Part shown: positions 1 to 9,815 of the stretch, in pieces
Numbering within the stretch: position 1 is the first letter of the stretch
Layout: each line of letters starts with the position of its first letter
Assembly (NCBI RefSeq): GCF_031326345.1
Contig: NZ_CP133671.1
Location: 4,402,001 to 4,466,000, forward strand
DNA length: 64,000 bases
Reading direction: 5' to 3'
Source of the DNA: Aureispira sp. CCB-E
Lineage (GTDB): Bacteria > Bacteroidota > Bacteroidia > Chitinophagales > Saprospiraceae
Made by a program: the position numbers and the translations under genes
The notes under the pieces: model-generated
Seen by the model: only the letters and a program-made list of their open reading frames with translations
What the model was told of the DNA's origin: nothing
Databases searched by the model: none

Positions 1-1131
1 CATATCTATATCCCCAGATTCAGAAAATGAAGCACTTTCTCCGATTAAATAATAAGCTTTTTCTGTTTCTATCACCGTAGAAAATTTATCTGATAAATCG
101 CCTCCAAAACTTTGCTCTTGAATGAGCGTCCCATCAGCACTAGTTTCTAGTAAAAAAGCTCTTTTGCTTCCATTGCCATAGCTATCTGTTTCACCTGCTA
201 ACAAAAGATTGCCATTACTCAATTCTATGGCACTAGTTCCTCCGTCATGAGCTACGCCACCATAATGTTCTTCAAATACAACGATTCCATCAGTTGAGAT
301 CTTGGCTACGTATAAATTATGCAAAGGATCGATACCAGAGGAATGGCCACACAAAAGGAAGTGACCATCTAAAGTTTTTCGGATGCTATGAGCTTGTTCA
401 TATTGAGGCGTTCCGTAGCTCTGTTCCCAGAGTACATTCCCTTGTTCATCCACTTTTAAAAGGTAAAAATCATCGTCTCCATCCTTACGCCTTCCTAACA
501 AAAGGTATTCGTCTTGCTCTGTTTTAGCAATATTAATCCCTTCATCATTATAAGGGCTTGTATAAATTTTCTCCCATTTCAAGTCGCCTTGGCTGTTCAA
601 ACAGGTTAAACTAAAATCATTGGTAGAACCATTGTGAGCCGACCCCAACACCAAAATATCTCCATTGCTAGTTTCGATTAAACCTTCCGCAACATCAAAC
701 TGAGTTGCATCACCATACGTTCTACTCCATATCGTATTCCCATCAACATCTACTTTTACGATCAAAATATCTACTTGTGTTCCCGAATTAGTTGGAAGAC
801 TTGTTATACCTAATAGCAACAAATTACCATCTGACGTTTTTACAATATTAGTCCCAAAGTCAAGTATTGTTCCTCCATACGATTTTTCAAAAACCAAATT
901 TCCTAACGCATCAATTTTAGTCAGCGCCAATCCTCCCGAAGAACTTTGTAAACTTTTTGAAGTTCCCACCATATAAATATAACCATCGCTATAAATGGCT
1001 TCTGAGGCATAGTCAACTAAATTCCCTCCATACGTTTTCTCAAATGGCAGTTCAGTAGATGCTGTTTTTGTTTTGTTGCAAGCCATTGAGAGCATGCTAT
1101 ATATCGTGATAAGAACAAAGTATCTAGACAT
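1..1131 (-). CDS. Repeat-containing lipoprotein, 3' end outside window
   Basis: An open frame of 377 codons starts at the ATG complementary to 1129-1131 and is still open at position 1, so the C-terminus is missing. Residues 1-18 read as a lipoprotein signal ending LSMAC, with Cys18 as the likely lipidated residue, although Met at -2 is not ideal for a lipobox. The rest is built of about seven units of 45-60 residues, each with a K/R/Q-x-Y/F-G-G-like motif (KTYGG, KSYGG, RTYGD, QSYGT, EHYGG, QSFGG) followed by a strand such as GNLLLLG. This pattern fits a beta-propeller or Kelch-like fold on the cell surface; the exact family is not identified. It lies downstream of rnd but is separated from it by a terminator, so it is probably transcribed independently. 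Confident as a gene, moderate on fold. Confidence 0.8.
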   Translation of the reverse strand, partial: MSRYFVLITIYSMLSMACNKTKTASTELPFEKTYGGNLVDYASEAIYSDGYIYMVGTSKSLQSSSGGLALTKIDALGNLVFEKSYGGTILDFGTNIVKTSDGNLLLLGITSLPTNSGTQVDILIVKVDVDGNTIWSRTYGDATQFDVAEGLIETSNGDILVLGSAHNGSTNDFSLTCLNSQGDLKWEKIYTSPYNDEGINIAKTEQDEYLLLGRRKDGDDDFYLLKVDEQGNVLWEQSYGTPQYEQAHSIRKTLDGHFLLCGHSSGIDPLHNLYVAKISTDGIVVFEEHYGGVAHDGGTSAIELSNGNLLLAGETDSYGNGSKRAFLLETSADGTLIQEQSFGGDLSDKFSTVIETEKAYYLIGESASFSESGDIDM

Positions 1132-1155
1132 AGATCTTTCGAATTTTAGGTCAAT

Positions 1156-1180
1156 AAAAAAGCCCATTTGTGAAATGGGC
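1156..1180 (-). terminator. Rho-independent terminator after rnd
   Basis: Perfect 8-bp stem GCCCATTT/AAATGGGC with a 3-nt loop (1162-1180), followed on the minus strand by six T residues (1156-1161). It sits 73 bp past the rnd stop codon and before the next minus-strand start. Confidence 0.85.
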
Positions 1181-1252
1181 TAAAATTTTGCTTAAGGATA
1201 AAAACTCCTCTTTTAAATAAGGACGAGTAATCTTTATTAGTGGTTGCAATTC

Positions 1253-2419
1253 TTATGTTTTGACCGTTAAATAAGGGCTTACATCTATTCCCAATTCATC
1301 TGCATAACGTTCAATTAATACTCGTTTATATTTCCTCAAATTATCTAAATTTCCTAGTGCTAATTCATCCATCAAGCGATTGCCCATAATGTAAGTAACT
1401 ACATTTTCACCATGGTTTTCTGCTATTAGTTTTTGAATTGGTTTAAAGACTTTCTTTTTGGCTTCATCACGAATCGCACGTTCTTTCTTTTTGGCTTGGT
1501 ATAATTCGCTGCTCATTCGCTTCAAAGCCTTTTCTGTTTTGGATAAACCTTCCCGCTCTGCTTCTTTTGCTAAGCCTTGATACGTTTCCCAGAGTTCATT
1601 CTTAAACGCATCATTTTTGAGGCTCTTATAAATACCTCTAATTTTCTCAAAGCGATATATCTGTTTGGGACGTTCTGCCAATTCTCTCAAATATTCTTTA
1701 TCAATAATTTGATAACTAGGACGATTGTATTTTTCTGCTATTTTCTCTCGGTATTCTAATAGTCCCTTAAACAGGTAATATTCGTATTCTGACAGCCCAT
1801 GTTTATCCTTTTCTTTTAAGTAATTGTTGTTATCAATATCAGCATAAGAAACACCATCAATTATTTCGTTCTCTTCTTTTATCCAGTCCAAAATACCTTT
1901 TTCCTCTGCCATCTTGATTAGAATTTCCTTCATTTCTAACAAATACAAGACATCTTTTGCGGCATAATTAACTTGTTTTTCAGAAAGAGGTCTCAAAAAC
2001 CAGTTGCTTTTCTGAGCAGATTTGCTAATTTCTATATCCAATATTTCATCCACTGCTGCTGCGAGCGAAGCTGGTGGATAGTCTAGCAAACGCATCGCAA
2101 TTGCTATATCAAATGTATTTTTAGGAAAGCAACCTAACGAATGAAACAACCTCAAATCTTCTCCAAATGAATACACTACTTTTTCTATCGTAGGATCTTC
2201 AATTACAGCGTACAAATCCTCTAAAACAACTCCTTCTACCAAAGGGTCTACAATAAAACAACGTCCTCCAGCATAGATTTGAATTAAGCAAAGATTAAAA
2301 CCATATCGGTAACGGTTTTTATCAAATTCCAAATCAATAGCTATTTCTTTTTGTTGTTTCAAAAAATCAACGCATGTTGTCAAAATCTCGTTGGTATCTA
2401 CATACTCCCAATTCTTCAT
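1253..2419 (-). CDS. rnd: Ribonuclease D
   Basis: 388 residues, close to the usual length of RNase D. This 3'-5' exoribonuclease trims the 3' ends of tRNA precursors and other structured RNAs in the cytoplasm. The DEDDy catalytic set is visible: IDLEFD supplies Asp29 and Glu31, FGEDLR supplies Asp88, and YAAKD supplies Tyr152 and Asp156. The region after about residue 205 fits one or two HRDC domains (nucleic-acid binding), with a charged helical linker around 285-320. It is a single-gene unit with its own terminator. No clear promoter box was found upstream. Confidence 0.93.
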   Translation of the reverse strand: MKNWEYVDTNEILTTCVDFLKQQKEIAIDLEFDKNRYRYGFNLCLIQIYAGGRCFIVDPLVEGVVLEDLYAVIEDPTIEKVVYSFGEDLRLFHSLGCFPKNTFDIAIAMRLLDYPPASLAAAVDEILDIEISKSAQKSNWFLRPLSEKQVNYAAKDVLYLLEMKEILIKMAEEKGILDWIKEENEIIDGVSYADIDNNNYLKEKDKHGLSEYEYYLFKGLLEYREKIAEKYNRPSYQIIDKEYLRELAERPKQIYRFEKIRGIYKSLKNDAFKNELWETYQGLAKEAEREGLSKTEKALKRMSSELYQAKKKERAIRDEAKKKVFKPIQKLIAENHGENVVTYIMGNRLMDELALGNLDNLRKYKRVLIERYADELGIDVSPYLTVKT

Positions 2420-2986
2420 ATCTCTATCGTTCTCTTCTATTTATCTTTTTATTTATGTATTCATTTTTGCGGCTTTGTACACTTACAATTATCTAGACAA
2501 TCAACAGATACTTCGCCAGAAATTTAAGTAACACATCCTGTCTAATTCTTAGTCAAAAATGAACTTTAGCCCCTAAAATAGCAATATCTTTTGGCTTCGC
2601 GCACTTTTGAGAAAGGTTAATCAGTAATGATTGCATTGGAATAAAATTCCCAGCCTACAATCTAAAAAATGCATAAAAAAGAAATGCTCCAACTGGGCTA
2701 AAGTTGGAGCATCATTCCTAAATACTATAGTTCAAATTAACAGGAATAGATGGTAAAGTCATTATCAACAAACATAAGACCAATCTTCATGAATGTATGA
2801 CATTTTTTTTGACATAAATCCACCTATTTTGATGGGCATCAAAATAAGCAAAACGCACCCATAAGTAGTTTTACAATCATTAAAAACAACTTACAAATCT
2901 ACTCACATCATCGAAAGCTTTTCCTTCGACGCTAATTCTCATGAAATGTACAAAAAAAAATTATTTTATAAAAGAAAAAAAACAAC
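2420..2986. other. Intergenic region with one terminator hairpin
   Basis: 567 bases without a credible ORF. The only clear structure is the hairpin at 2684-2712, about 275 bp downstream of the neighbouring minus-strand stop codon, which would give that mRNA an unusually long 3' UTR or mark an unseen small RNA. A weak relative of the dispersed intergenic repeat may lie at 2725-2775 (an AGTTCAAATTA start and ATCAACAAACA end), but it is too diverged to call. Confidence 0.5.
2675..2712 (-). terminator. Rho-independent terminator (minus strand)
   Basis: 11-bp stem ATGCTCCAACT/AGTTGGAGCAT (2684-2694 and 2702-2712) with a 7-nt loop, followed on the minus strand by a T-rich tract (2675-2683). Probably ends the transcript of the secreted dockerin/cohesin-like gene, although it is 275 bp past its stop. 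Confidence 0.7.
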
Positions 2987-4861
2987 TTATCCCCTTATAA
3001 TTAACAATCTTTTATTAATTATTTTATCTGAAGTTTCCATAGATACAAGGTATACAGCCTCTGGCAAATAATTTAAATCTAATTCTAGATCTCCTTGGCT
3101 TTGAACTGTTTTAGACAATAATACCTCTCCTGTAACTGTACGAACTGTAATTTTTTGCAAACGCTGTTCGAGACCAGTAATTTTGACCCAGCCTGTTGTT
3201 GGGTTTGGGTATAAGTTAATTTGGTTTTCTTTATTAAACGTTTTTACATTGTTAATATCATTCATAACTTCGACAATCGTAACACAACCTTCTCTTGGTT
3301 CTGTTGGCATTTCATTCCCGTTCTCATCTACAAACCGAATTCCATCTATATCAACAGGCATAACCGTAGTATCTGGTTGACTTACTCTCAGTATATCATC
3401 TCGAATTGTAAAACAAACGGTTCCCAATCGACCACTTCCAGTCAAAGGTTGTTGATCTGTTCGACCAACAGCTGTTTCTAATTTTCCTTGTGCAGCATAA
3501 TCTTTTTCTACAGAAATCAACTCTTGTGCTGCCCCCAACCAAGAACTACCATAACTAATTGTTGCCGAGTGAACCAACAGAGGATCATAATTGATGGTAA
3601 AAGCAATGGCATAAGCATTGATAGCTTCCCGTGAAGGCTCCCCTAGATTGACTCCCATACAGTGAACATCTCCTTCGTATACCGTATCGCAATCTACATA
3701 GATTGGTGGGTCTTGTCTAGTTGTCCACATACTGTTTGTTGTTGTACTTGAATTCCGCGAATAACTTTGAGCATAATTTAAACGAATGGCCTCTACATCG
3801 GAAGAATCAATCAAACCATCTCCATTACAATCTATAAACTTGTAATCTGGCAAAACAGGTAACGCCAATGGAAGGTTCCAATCGTTGCTACTCTGTCCCG
3901 TCCAATTAATACTAGCTCCAGCTCTTGCCCCACCCAATGTTCCATATGCCAAGGCAATCGGTAATAAATCAAAATTATTGGCTTTGGTATTATCATCGGT
4001 ATCACCAGGCCAGACGCACCCACTTTCATAACGAATATTAAAAACTAATGTGTCAACATTTCCTAATAAATCTGTTGCAACAACAATATGCTCCCCTGCA
4101 CACAAATCATTTCTAATGATTGCCGTAGAACCATCCTCCCAAAGATAATTGACAATTCCAATTCCGCCATTGCTAGATAAAGCAGCATATCCATTACAGG
4201 CTCCTGTATCACATTGGGTTCGCCCTAGAGAATCTAGTTGAGCTGTAAAACCACAAGTAATGCTCCAAAGCACTTCAATTTGTGATTGGCACCACCCCAC
4301 ATTTCCACTAGAATCAATCATTTGCACAGTATAAGGGTAGATTCCAACATCATCACAAGTCAATGTAGGTATTCCTGCTTGGTTGTTAATTAATGTTGTG
4401 GCAATGGAGCAATTATCTGAACTTCCAGCAATTGCTTGCCCCAAAGGAAATGTCACTGTCCCCAAAATTCCCAAAGGGATAGAAATGGCTCCGATCGAAG
4501 CACAGTTAGGTTCTGGAGGTAGGTTGTCTACCACGACAATAAAAGTATTGCAAGTATCGGTATTACCAGTAGTATCTTTGACAACAAAAGATACAGGCAC
4601 AGAACTTCCTATGTTAAGACAACTTAAAGTAAGTACTGTATCTCCATTAATCTGGTATTTTTCTATTCCACAATTATCAAAACTGTTATCATCTACATCC
4701 TTTGCCTGTACTTCTACTGTACCAGAACTATCCAAATAAACTGTCAATGTATTTTTGCAAATAGCTACTGGCGCAATGGTATCATTGACACATTGTGCTT
4801 TAAGCTTGTTTAGAGACAGCAAATGAATTAATAAAATTAATATAAAATAAATGTGCTTCAT
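2987..4861 (-). CDS. T9SS-secreted protein with dockerin-like and cohesin-like modules
   Basis: The ATG at 4861 gives a 624-residue protein with a clean signal peptide (MKHIYFILILL...LKAQ); an upstream TTG extension would run through an inverted repeat and is rejected. Order seen: signal peptide 1-23; HYR/Ig-like beta modules about 24-200 with several Cys; a SprB-like stretch about 203-277; two EF-hand-like loops of dockerin type, GDTDDNTKANNFDLL (286-300) and DCNGDGLIDSSDVEAIR (344-360); a cohesin-like beta domain about 395-510; and a type A sorting domain from about 545 (LYPNPTTGW) to the end. The sorting domain predicts export by T9SS and attachment or release at the outer membrane. Dockerin-like and cohesin-like modules in one chain suggest calcium-dependent contacts, but no enzyme domain is present. 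Function unknown. Confidence 0.85.
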   Translation of the reverse strand: MKHIYFILILLIHLLSLNKLKAQCVNDTIAPVAICKNTLTVYLDSSGTVEVQAKDVDDNSFDNCGIEKYQINGDTVLTLSCLNIGSSVPVSFVVKDTTGNTDTCNTFIVVVDNLPPEPNCASIGAISIPLGILGTVTFPLGQAIAGSSDNCSIATTLINNQAGIPTLTCDDVGIYPYTVQMIDSSGNVGWCQSQIEVLWSITCGFTAQLDSLGRTQCDTGACNGYAALSSNGGIGIVNYLWEDGSTAIIRNDLCAGEHIVVATDLLGNVDTLVFNIRYESGCVWPGDTDDNTKANNFDLLPIALAYGTLGGARAGASINWTGQSSNDWNLPLALPVLPDYKFIDCNGDGLIDSSDVEAIRLNYAQSYSRNSSTTTNSMWTTRQDPPIYVDCDTVYEGDVHCMGVNLGEPSREAINAYAIAFTINYDPLLVHSATISYGSSWLGAAQELISVEKDYAAQGKLETAVGRTDQQPLTGSGRLGTVCFTIRDDILRVSQPDTTVMPVDIDGIRFVDENGNEMPTEPREGCVTIVEVMNDINNVKTFNKENQINLYPNPTTGWVKITGLEQRLQKITVRTVTGEVLLSKTVQSQGDLELDLNYLPEAVYLVSMETSDKIINKRLLIIRG

Positions 4862-5516
4862 TGTTTCGTTTTTTCTGTTTAACCTATTAGGATTGTGCAA
4901 TCCTAATAGGTTATTATTTATTTTTTAATGGTTTATATTGGATTAAGGTAACCTATTGTACCTTTTTTTTATTAAAATTAACTGTTTTACAAACAAAACT
5001 CCATAACCAATAAAGCATTTTCATATATGTACAAACTAAAAAGGCCCAAGAATATATCGCACCGCACTTGCAATACATCCTTGGATTTTTCCTTTTAACT
5101 TTCTTCACAATTCAAAGATGCGCTAAAATTCATTGCAATAAAAAAATTATTTTATACTATTATCCGATTTTTATTCTTTATAATATACCAAACCAACACT
5201 CTATTAAAAGTCTTATTTCATTACATACAGTTACTTATGCTTTAATACCCCCTGAATACGTTCTACTCAAACAAATAGTACATAATCATATGATTTTCAA
5301 AAAATTTAATCACAACTTCATTGTATTTTTGATGAAAATCCAAAATTAATTTCTAATAATCCTTGAAAGATGTTTTAAGTTAATAAATCCATTTTAAAAA
5401 ACCCGACAATTAATAAAAAATAAAATATAATATTATCTTTATATTGCTCCTGTATACATTATTTTTAATATTCTCTTAGCCTATCCTATTATTTCCAGTC
5501 TAAGTTTTATTTTTCT
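4862..5516. other. AT-rich intergenic region between divergent genes
   Basis: 655 bases between divergent genes. Apart from the inverted repeat at 4881-4912 there is nothing clear. A 93-codon plus-strand frame (5068-5349) has no recognisable domain and very AT-rich composition, so it is treated as noise. No TAnnTTTG box was found close to the start at 5517. Confidence 0.45.
4881..4912. promoter_or_regulatory. Perfect 14-bp inverted repeat in the 5' leader
   Basis: AACCTATTAGGATT, four bases GTGC, then AATCCTAATAGGTT: a perfect palindromic pair. It ends about 20 nt upstream of the ATG at 4861, so on the minus strand it would form a strong hairpin in the mRNA leader, or a dimeric protein-binding site in DNA. 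The T-rich sequence on the plus side is not a clean terminator tract. Confidence 0.6.
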
Positions 5517-6971
5517 ATGCAAGATTCCAAAATTTTAGATTTACTTCAACAGTTAGATAGCAGAACGCTAACTCGATTTAAGGAATATACCTTATCTCCT
5601 TATTTTAACAAACATGAAGCAACCACCAAACTTTGCTTGTATCTGCTAAAGTACGCACCAACATTCGCTCAGCCTGAAAAATTAGAAAAAACACGTATTT
5701 ACAATAAAATTTTTGCTGGAGAAGCTTTTGATAATAAAAAATTTCATCGTTTAACATCTCAATTGCTGTCACTACTGCACAATTTTTTAATAGATGATGC
5801 ACTTCAGAGTAAGGAAAACCAACGGATGGTTGTATTATTAGAAAAGCTGCGACATTATAAACTGGAAAAACACTATCGTTCTATAGAAAAAAGATACAAG
5901 CAACAATCAACCAAAGAACATCTGAATCACCAAACGTATTACGAAAGTCAGTATAAATTTCATAAAGAATTAGACTATTTATTTGTAGAGCAAGGCGGAC
6001 GAAGTTATAATGAAAATTTGCAACTAGCCAATGATTCGCTTGACAATCTTTTTATCCTAGAAAAACTAAAAATGGCTTGTGACATGGCGAGTCGAAATAA
6101 AGTTATTCAAGCGCATTATCAATGGTCTATTATGAAGGGGATTGAAGAACATTTACAAGATAAATCCAAAGAGTTTGACCCAATCATTCAAATTTATCAT
6201 ACAATCTTTAGAATGTTAACAAAACAAGCGGAAGCAACGGAAACCTACTACAGGATGTTGCTTCAATTGTTAAAAAAATATGCCCACCAGTTTACCAAAG
6301 ACGAAATTTTGGGCACCTATGGGTATGCGCTCAATTATGCTATTGGAAAAATCAATCAACAAGGCTCCACTTATTTAGAAGAAACGTTAGAGATATATTT
6401 GTACCTAGTAGAATCCGAAGCTATTTTTGTAGGAGGCTTTTTAATGCCACAAGAATATAAGAACATTGTTACCTTAGCTGTCCGCTTAGAAAAATACAGT
6501 TGGGCGGAGCAGTTTATAGAAGAATACAAAAAGAAGCTTCCTTTAGATGTCCGCAACAATGTTTATAAATATAACCTCGCATCCTTGCAACACAGCAAAA
6601 AAGACTATGATCAAGCTTTACAAACCTTGCATAATGTTGATTTCATCAATCCTACTTATTATTTAGGAACCAAAATTATCCAGCTCAAAATTTACTACGA
6701 AAAAGAAGAAGGAGAAGCATTTTATGCCTTAATTGATGCCTGCCATAGCTACCTAAGAAGGAGTAAGCAAGTTGCTGACTATCAAAAAAAATCAACCTCC
6801 AACTTAATGAAATTCAGTAAAAAGCTCTTTAAAATTAAAGAAACGATTGAATATACTAAGCGTCCTATAATTCAAGAGTCGATTGAAAGATTGCAACAAG
6901 AAATAGAAAATTGTCATTCCGTTGCCAATCGAGATTGGCTAATGGCAAATCTTAAACGACTCGTTTATTGA
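5517..6971 (+). CDS. Unrecognised all-helical protein (TPR-like), 484 aa
   Basis: A 484-residue soluble protein with no signal peptide or membrane segment. It is rich in Lys, Glu, Leu, Tyr and Gln and reads as continuous amphipathic helices. Paired-helix segments around residues 300-400 (e.g. YNLASLQHSKKDYDQALQ, with the A..H.....Y..AL spacing of TPRs) suggest a TPR or related solenoid. The N-terminal part (LDSRTLTRFKEYTLSPYFN) looks conserved, as in Bacteroidota hypothetical proteins of this size, but I cannot name a family. It is transcribed alone and convergently with acnA. A scaffold or adaptor role is inference only. Confidence 0.8.
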   Translation: MQDSKILDLLQQLDSRTLTRFKEYTLSPYFNKHEATTKLCLYLLKYAPTFAQPEKLEKTRIYNKIFAGEAFDNKKFHRLTSQLLSLLHNFLIDDALQSKENQRMVVLLEKLRHYKLEKHYRSIEKRYKQQSTKEHLNHQTYYESQYKFHKELDYLFVEQGGRSYNENLQLANDSLDNLFILEKLKMACDMASRNKVIQAHYQWSIMKGIEEHLQDKSKEFDPIIQIYHTIFRMLTKQAEATETYYRMLLQLLKKYAHQFTKDEILGTYGYALNYAIGKINQQGSTYLEETLEIYLYLVESEAIFVGGFLMPQEYKNIVTLAVRLEKYSWAEQFIEEYKKKLPLDVRNNVYKYNLASLQHSKKDYDQALQTLHNVDFINPTYYLGTKIIQLKIYYEKEEGEAFYALIDACHSYLRRSKQVADYQKKSTSNLMKFSKKLFKIKETIEYTKRPIIQESIERLQQEIENCHSVANRDWLMANLKRLVY

Positions 6972-6983
6972 GATATTTTTTCG

Positions 6984-7091
6984 TAGATTATTGATAATAG
7001 TAGCGTTGCGCTTTTAGTTAGCTTTGTTACTACCTACGGTCGTGAGCTCGCATAGCTTGGTTCCCTGCTACTGCGTGGTTTCAACGAACTA
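6984..7091. repeat. Dispersed intergenic repeat, copy 1
   Basis: Right end GCTACTGCGTGGTTTCAACG continuing to AACTAATGTGAT (7067-7098) closely matches the copy at 10460-10491. The left boundary TAGATTATTGA (6984-6994) is a degenerate inverted match to the right end TCAACGAACTA. Lies in the 3' intergenic gap between convergent genes. Confidence 0.65.
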
Positions 7092-7123
7092 ATGTGATAA
7101 TAATCAAGCATTTTAAGACAAAA

Positions 7124-7163
7124 GAAGCCTTTCACTCAAAAGAGTAAAAGGCTTCGGTATTTT
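7124..7163. terminator. Bidirectional terminator between convergent genes
   Basis: 13-bp stem GAAGCCTTTCACT/AGTAAAAGGCTTC (7124-7136, 7143-7155; one mismatch), loop CAAAAG. T-rich tracts occur on both sides: TTTTTT at 7160 on the plus strand and TTTTGTCTT on the minus strand. It can serve both acnA and the upstream plus-strand gene. Confidence 0.8.
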
Positions 7164-7182
7164 TTAGATAGTTTATAAAATA

Positions 7183-9459
7183 CTATAAACCTTGATCTTT
7201 ACGAATTTTATTCAAAGCTGAACCAGCCTTAACCCACTCAATTTGAGCAGCATTGTATGTGTGTTCTACTTCAAAAGAATCCTCTGTTCCATCTGCATGA
7301 TGCAGTACAACTGTCATATTCTTTCCTTCTGCAAAGTCATCAAATCCTAAGATGTCTACTTTATCGTCTTGACGAACCAAATCATAGTCGTTAGGATCAA
7401 CAAATGTCAATGCCAACATACCTTGTTTTTTCAAGTTAGTTTGGTGGATACGAGCAAAAGATTTTACAATAACTGCTTTTACACCCAAGAAACGAGGCTC
7501 CATGGCAGCATGTTCACGAGACGATCCCTCTCCCAAGTTATCTTCTCCAAACACAACTGTACCAATACCTGCTTTTTGGTATTTGATAGCAGAATCAGGA
7601 ACAGGCATGAATGTAGGCTCATTGCCATCTGCATAGTTAGCTACATTATTTGTTTCTTCATTAAAGTAGTTAACAGCACCAATGTAACAGTTTTGAGAGA
7701 TATTCTCCAAATGCCCACGGTAAGTTAACCAAGGTCCTGCCATAGAGATATGATCTGTTGTACATTTTCCTTTTGCCTTGATCAACAAACGCATTCCTGT
7801 CAATTCCTCTTGATTCATTGGCTTGAATGGTGTCAACAATTGCAAGCGCTCAGAATCTGGATTAACAACTACTTCAATATTAGAACCATCTTCAGCAGGT
7901 GCTACATATCCAGCATCTTCTACATCAAACCCTTTCGTAGGCAACTCATCTCCTTTTGGAGGATCTAATTTTACCTCTTCGCCATTTTCATTCACCAAAG
8001 TATCGGTCAAAGGATTAAACTTCATGTCACCAGCAATTGTCATTGCAGTCACCAATTCTGGAGACGCTACAAAAGCTTGTGTATTTGGGTTACCATCTGC
8101 ACGTTTAGCGAAGTTACGGTTAAACGAGTGAATGATTGCATTTTTTTCTTTCTTTTCAGCGCCAACACGTGCCCACATACCAATACAAGGACCACAAGCA
8201 TTCGCCAAAACCATTGCTCCAATTTTCTCAAAATCGTCCAACAAACCATCGCGCTCTGCTGTAAAACGAACCAATTCAGAACCTGGTGTTACTGTAAATT
8301 CTGCTTTTGCTTTTAAATTCTTTTCTGCTGCTTGTCTAGCAATAGACGCTGCACGAGTTAAATCTTCATAAGAAGAGTTGGTACAAGAACCAATTAAACC
8401 AACTGATAATTTAGAAGGGAAATCGTTGTCTTCTACTGCTTTAGCAAACTCAGAAATCGGCCAAGCACGGTCTGGTGTAAATGGGCCATTCAAGTGAGGC
8501 TCTAGTGTATCCAAATCAATCTCAATTACTTGGTCAAAATACTGATGAGGATTATTATAGACTTCAGCATCACCTGTCAAATGTTCTTTAACACCTTCTG
8601 CCAAAGCAGCAACATCTGCACGTTCTGTAGCTTCTAAGTAACGCTTCATAGAATCGTCGTATCCAAAAGTAGACGTAGTCGCTCCGATTTCTGCTCCCAT
8701 GTTACAAATTGTACCTTTACCAGTACAAGACATGTTTACAGCTCCTTCTCCAAAATACTCTACAATATATCCAGTTCCTCCTTTGGCGCCTACGATACCC
8801 GCTACTTTCAAGATAACATCTTTAGGAGATGTCCAACCGCTTAATTTACCAGTTAACTTTACACCAATTAATTTAGGCATTTTAAGCTCCCAAGGAAGTC
8901 CAGCCATTACATCGACAGCATCAGCACCACCAATACCAATCGCAACCATACCCAAACCTCCTGCATTTACAGTATGAGAATCTGTACCAATCATCATACC
9001 TCCAGGAAAAGCATAGTTTTCTAATACAATCTGGTGAATAATACCTGCGCCTGGTTTCCAGAAGCCTACACCGTATTTATCAGAAACAGAGCTTAAAAAA
9101 TCATAAACCTCTGCATTTTTATCATTAGCTGTTTCCAAATCATCTTCAGCACCAACTTTTGCTTGAATCAAGTGGTCACAGTGAACAGTAGAAGGTACAG
9201 CAACTTTGTCTTTACCTGCCATCATAAATTGCAACAAAGCCATTTGTGCAGTAGCATCTTGCATCGCTACACGGTCGGGAGAAAAGAATACATAATCTTC
9301 GCCACGTTTATAATCTTGGATCTTAGAATCATCGTTTAAATGAGCATACAAGATTTTCTCAGCTAGAGTCAGTGGTTTTTTAAGAGTTTCGCGTGCAGCC
9401 TGAATTTTTGAAGGCAAAGAAGCATAATGCTTCTTAATCATATCAATGTCAAATGCCAT
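7183..9459 (-). CDS. acnA: Aconitate hydratase
   Basis: 758 residues. Interconverts citrate and isocitrate in the TCA cycle (EC 4.2.1.3) in the cytoplasm, using a [4Fe-4S] cluster. Cluster ligands are visible: Cys359 in IGSCTNSS, and Cys422 and Cys425 in ACGPCIG. Other signature motifs are HCDH (93-96) and GTDSHT (158-163). A C-terminal swivel domain follows about residue 560, with the substrate-binding [10 protein letters not shown] motif. The length is closer to the mitochondrial-type enzyme than to the roughly 890-residue bacterial AcnA/IRP type. Its own terminator and a 356-bp upstream gap indicate single-gene transcription. Confidence 0.96.
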   Translation of the reverse strand: MAFDIDMIKKHYASLPSKIQAARETLKKPLTLAEKILYAHLNDDSKIQDYKRGEDYVFFSPDRVAMQDATAQMALLQFMMAGKDKVAVPSTVHCDHLIQAKVGAEDDLETANDKNAEVYDFLSSVSDKYGVGFWKPGAGIIHQIVLENYAFPGGMMIGTDSHTVNAGGLGMVAIGIGGADAVDVMAGLPWELKMPKLIGVKLTGKLSGWTSPKDVILKVAGIVGAKGGTGYIVEYFGEGAVNMSCTGKGTICNMGAEIGATTSTFGYDDSMKRYLEATERADVAALAEGVKEHLTGDAEVYNNPHQYFDQVIEIDLDTLEPHLNGPFTPDRAWPISEFAKAVEDNDFPSKLSVGLIGSCTNSSYEDLTRAASIARQAAEKNLKAKAEFTVTPGSELVRFTAERDGLLDDFEKIGAMVLANACGPCIGMWARVGAEKKEKNAIIHSFNRNFAKRADGNPNTQAFVASPELVTAMTIAGDMKFNPLTDTLVNENGEEVKLDPPKGDELPTKGFDVEDAGYVAPAEDGSNIEVVVNPDSERLQLLTPFKPMNQEELTGMRLLIKAKGKCTTDHISMAGPWLTYRGHLENISQNCYIGAVNYFNEETNNVANYADGNEPTFMPVPDSAIKYQKAGIGTVVFGEDNLGEGSSREHAAMEPRFLGVKAVIVKSFARIHQTNLKKQGMLALTFVDPNDYDLVRQDDKVDILGFDDFAEGKNMTVVLHHADGTEDSFEVEHTYNAAQIEWVKAGSALNKIRKDQGL

Positions 9460-9815
9460 AGTGCTATTAAATGATTTTATCTGATTAAAAATTAATTGGT
9501 TTTCCTATTTCCATGTAATTTATACTTGAATTTTCTAATAGAAAAATCCTATTGTAAACTACATTTTTACAATATAACCTTTATATAAGGCTTTGGTTGC
9601 GAAAATACATTTTTTTTGCGAAAAATTGCACAGGGCTTATTATTTAGACTAATTCTATGAATAAAAAGGCTTATTTAGACCATAAAAAGACATTGATGCA
9701 AAAAATGTACGTCCTTGGTTTTTAAGATTATCCTACCATTTTTGAGCAATTCGTCTCCTTAACCCCCAATTTCTACTTGACAAATCATAATAATGTTGCT
9801 CCTCTTAACAATCCA
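9460..9815. other. Intergenic region upstream of acnA
   Basis: 356 bases with no credible gene; a 22-codon frame from 9657 is too short to support. It must hold the acnA promoter. The minus-strand sequence TATTTTCGC near 9600 is a near match to the Bacteroidota -7 box, but it is weak. Confidence 0.4.

Noticed and set aside
2987-4861. Cellulosome component
   Set aside because: Dockerin- and cohesin-like modules are there, but no glycoside hydrolase or carbohydrate-binding gene is nearby and the export signal is T9SS.
4862-4900. Upstream TTG start for the secreted dockerin-like protein
   Set aside because: Would add 13 residues before an otherwise clean signal peptide and run through a hairpin; the ATG at 4861 is better.
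5068-5349. 93-codon open frame in AT-rich sequence
   Set aside because: No signal peptide, domain or codon bias; composition follows the AT-rich background.
7369-8977. Several plus-strand frames of 60-119 codons
   Set aside because: All lie antisense within aconitase, whose frame explains the coding signal.
9657-9725. 22-codon frame upstream of acnA
   Set aside because: Too short and without supporting ribosome-binding or similarity evidence.
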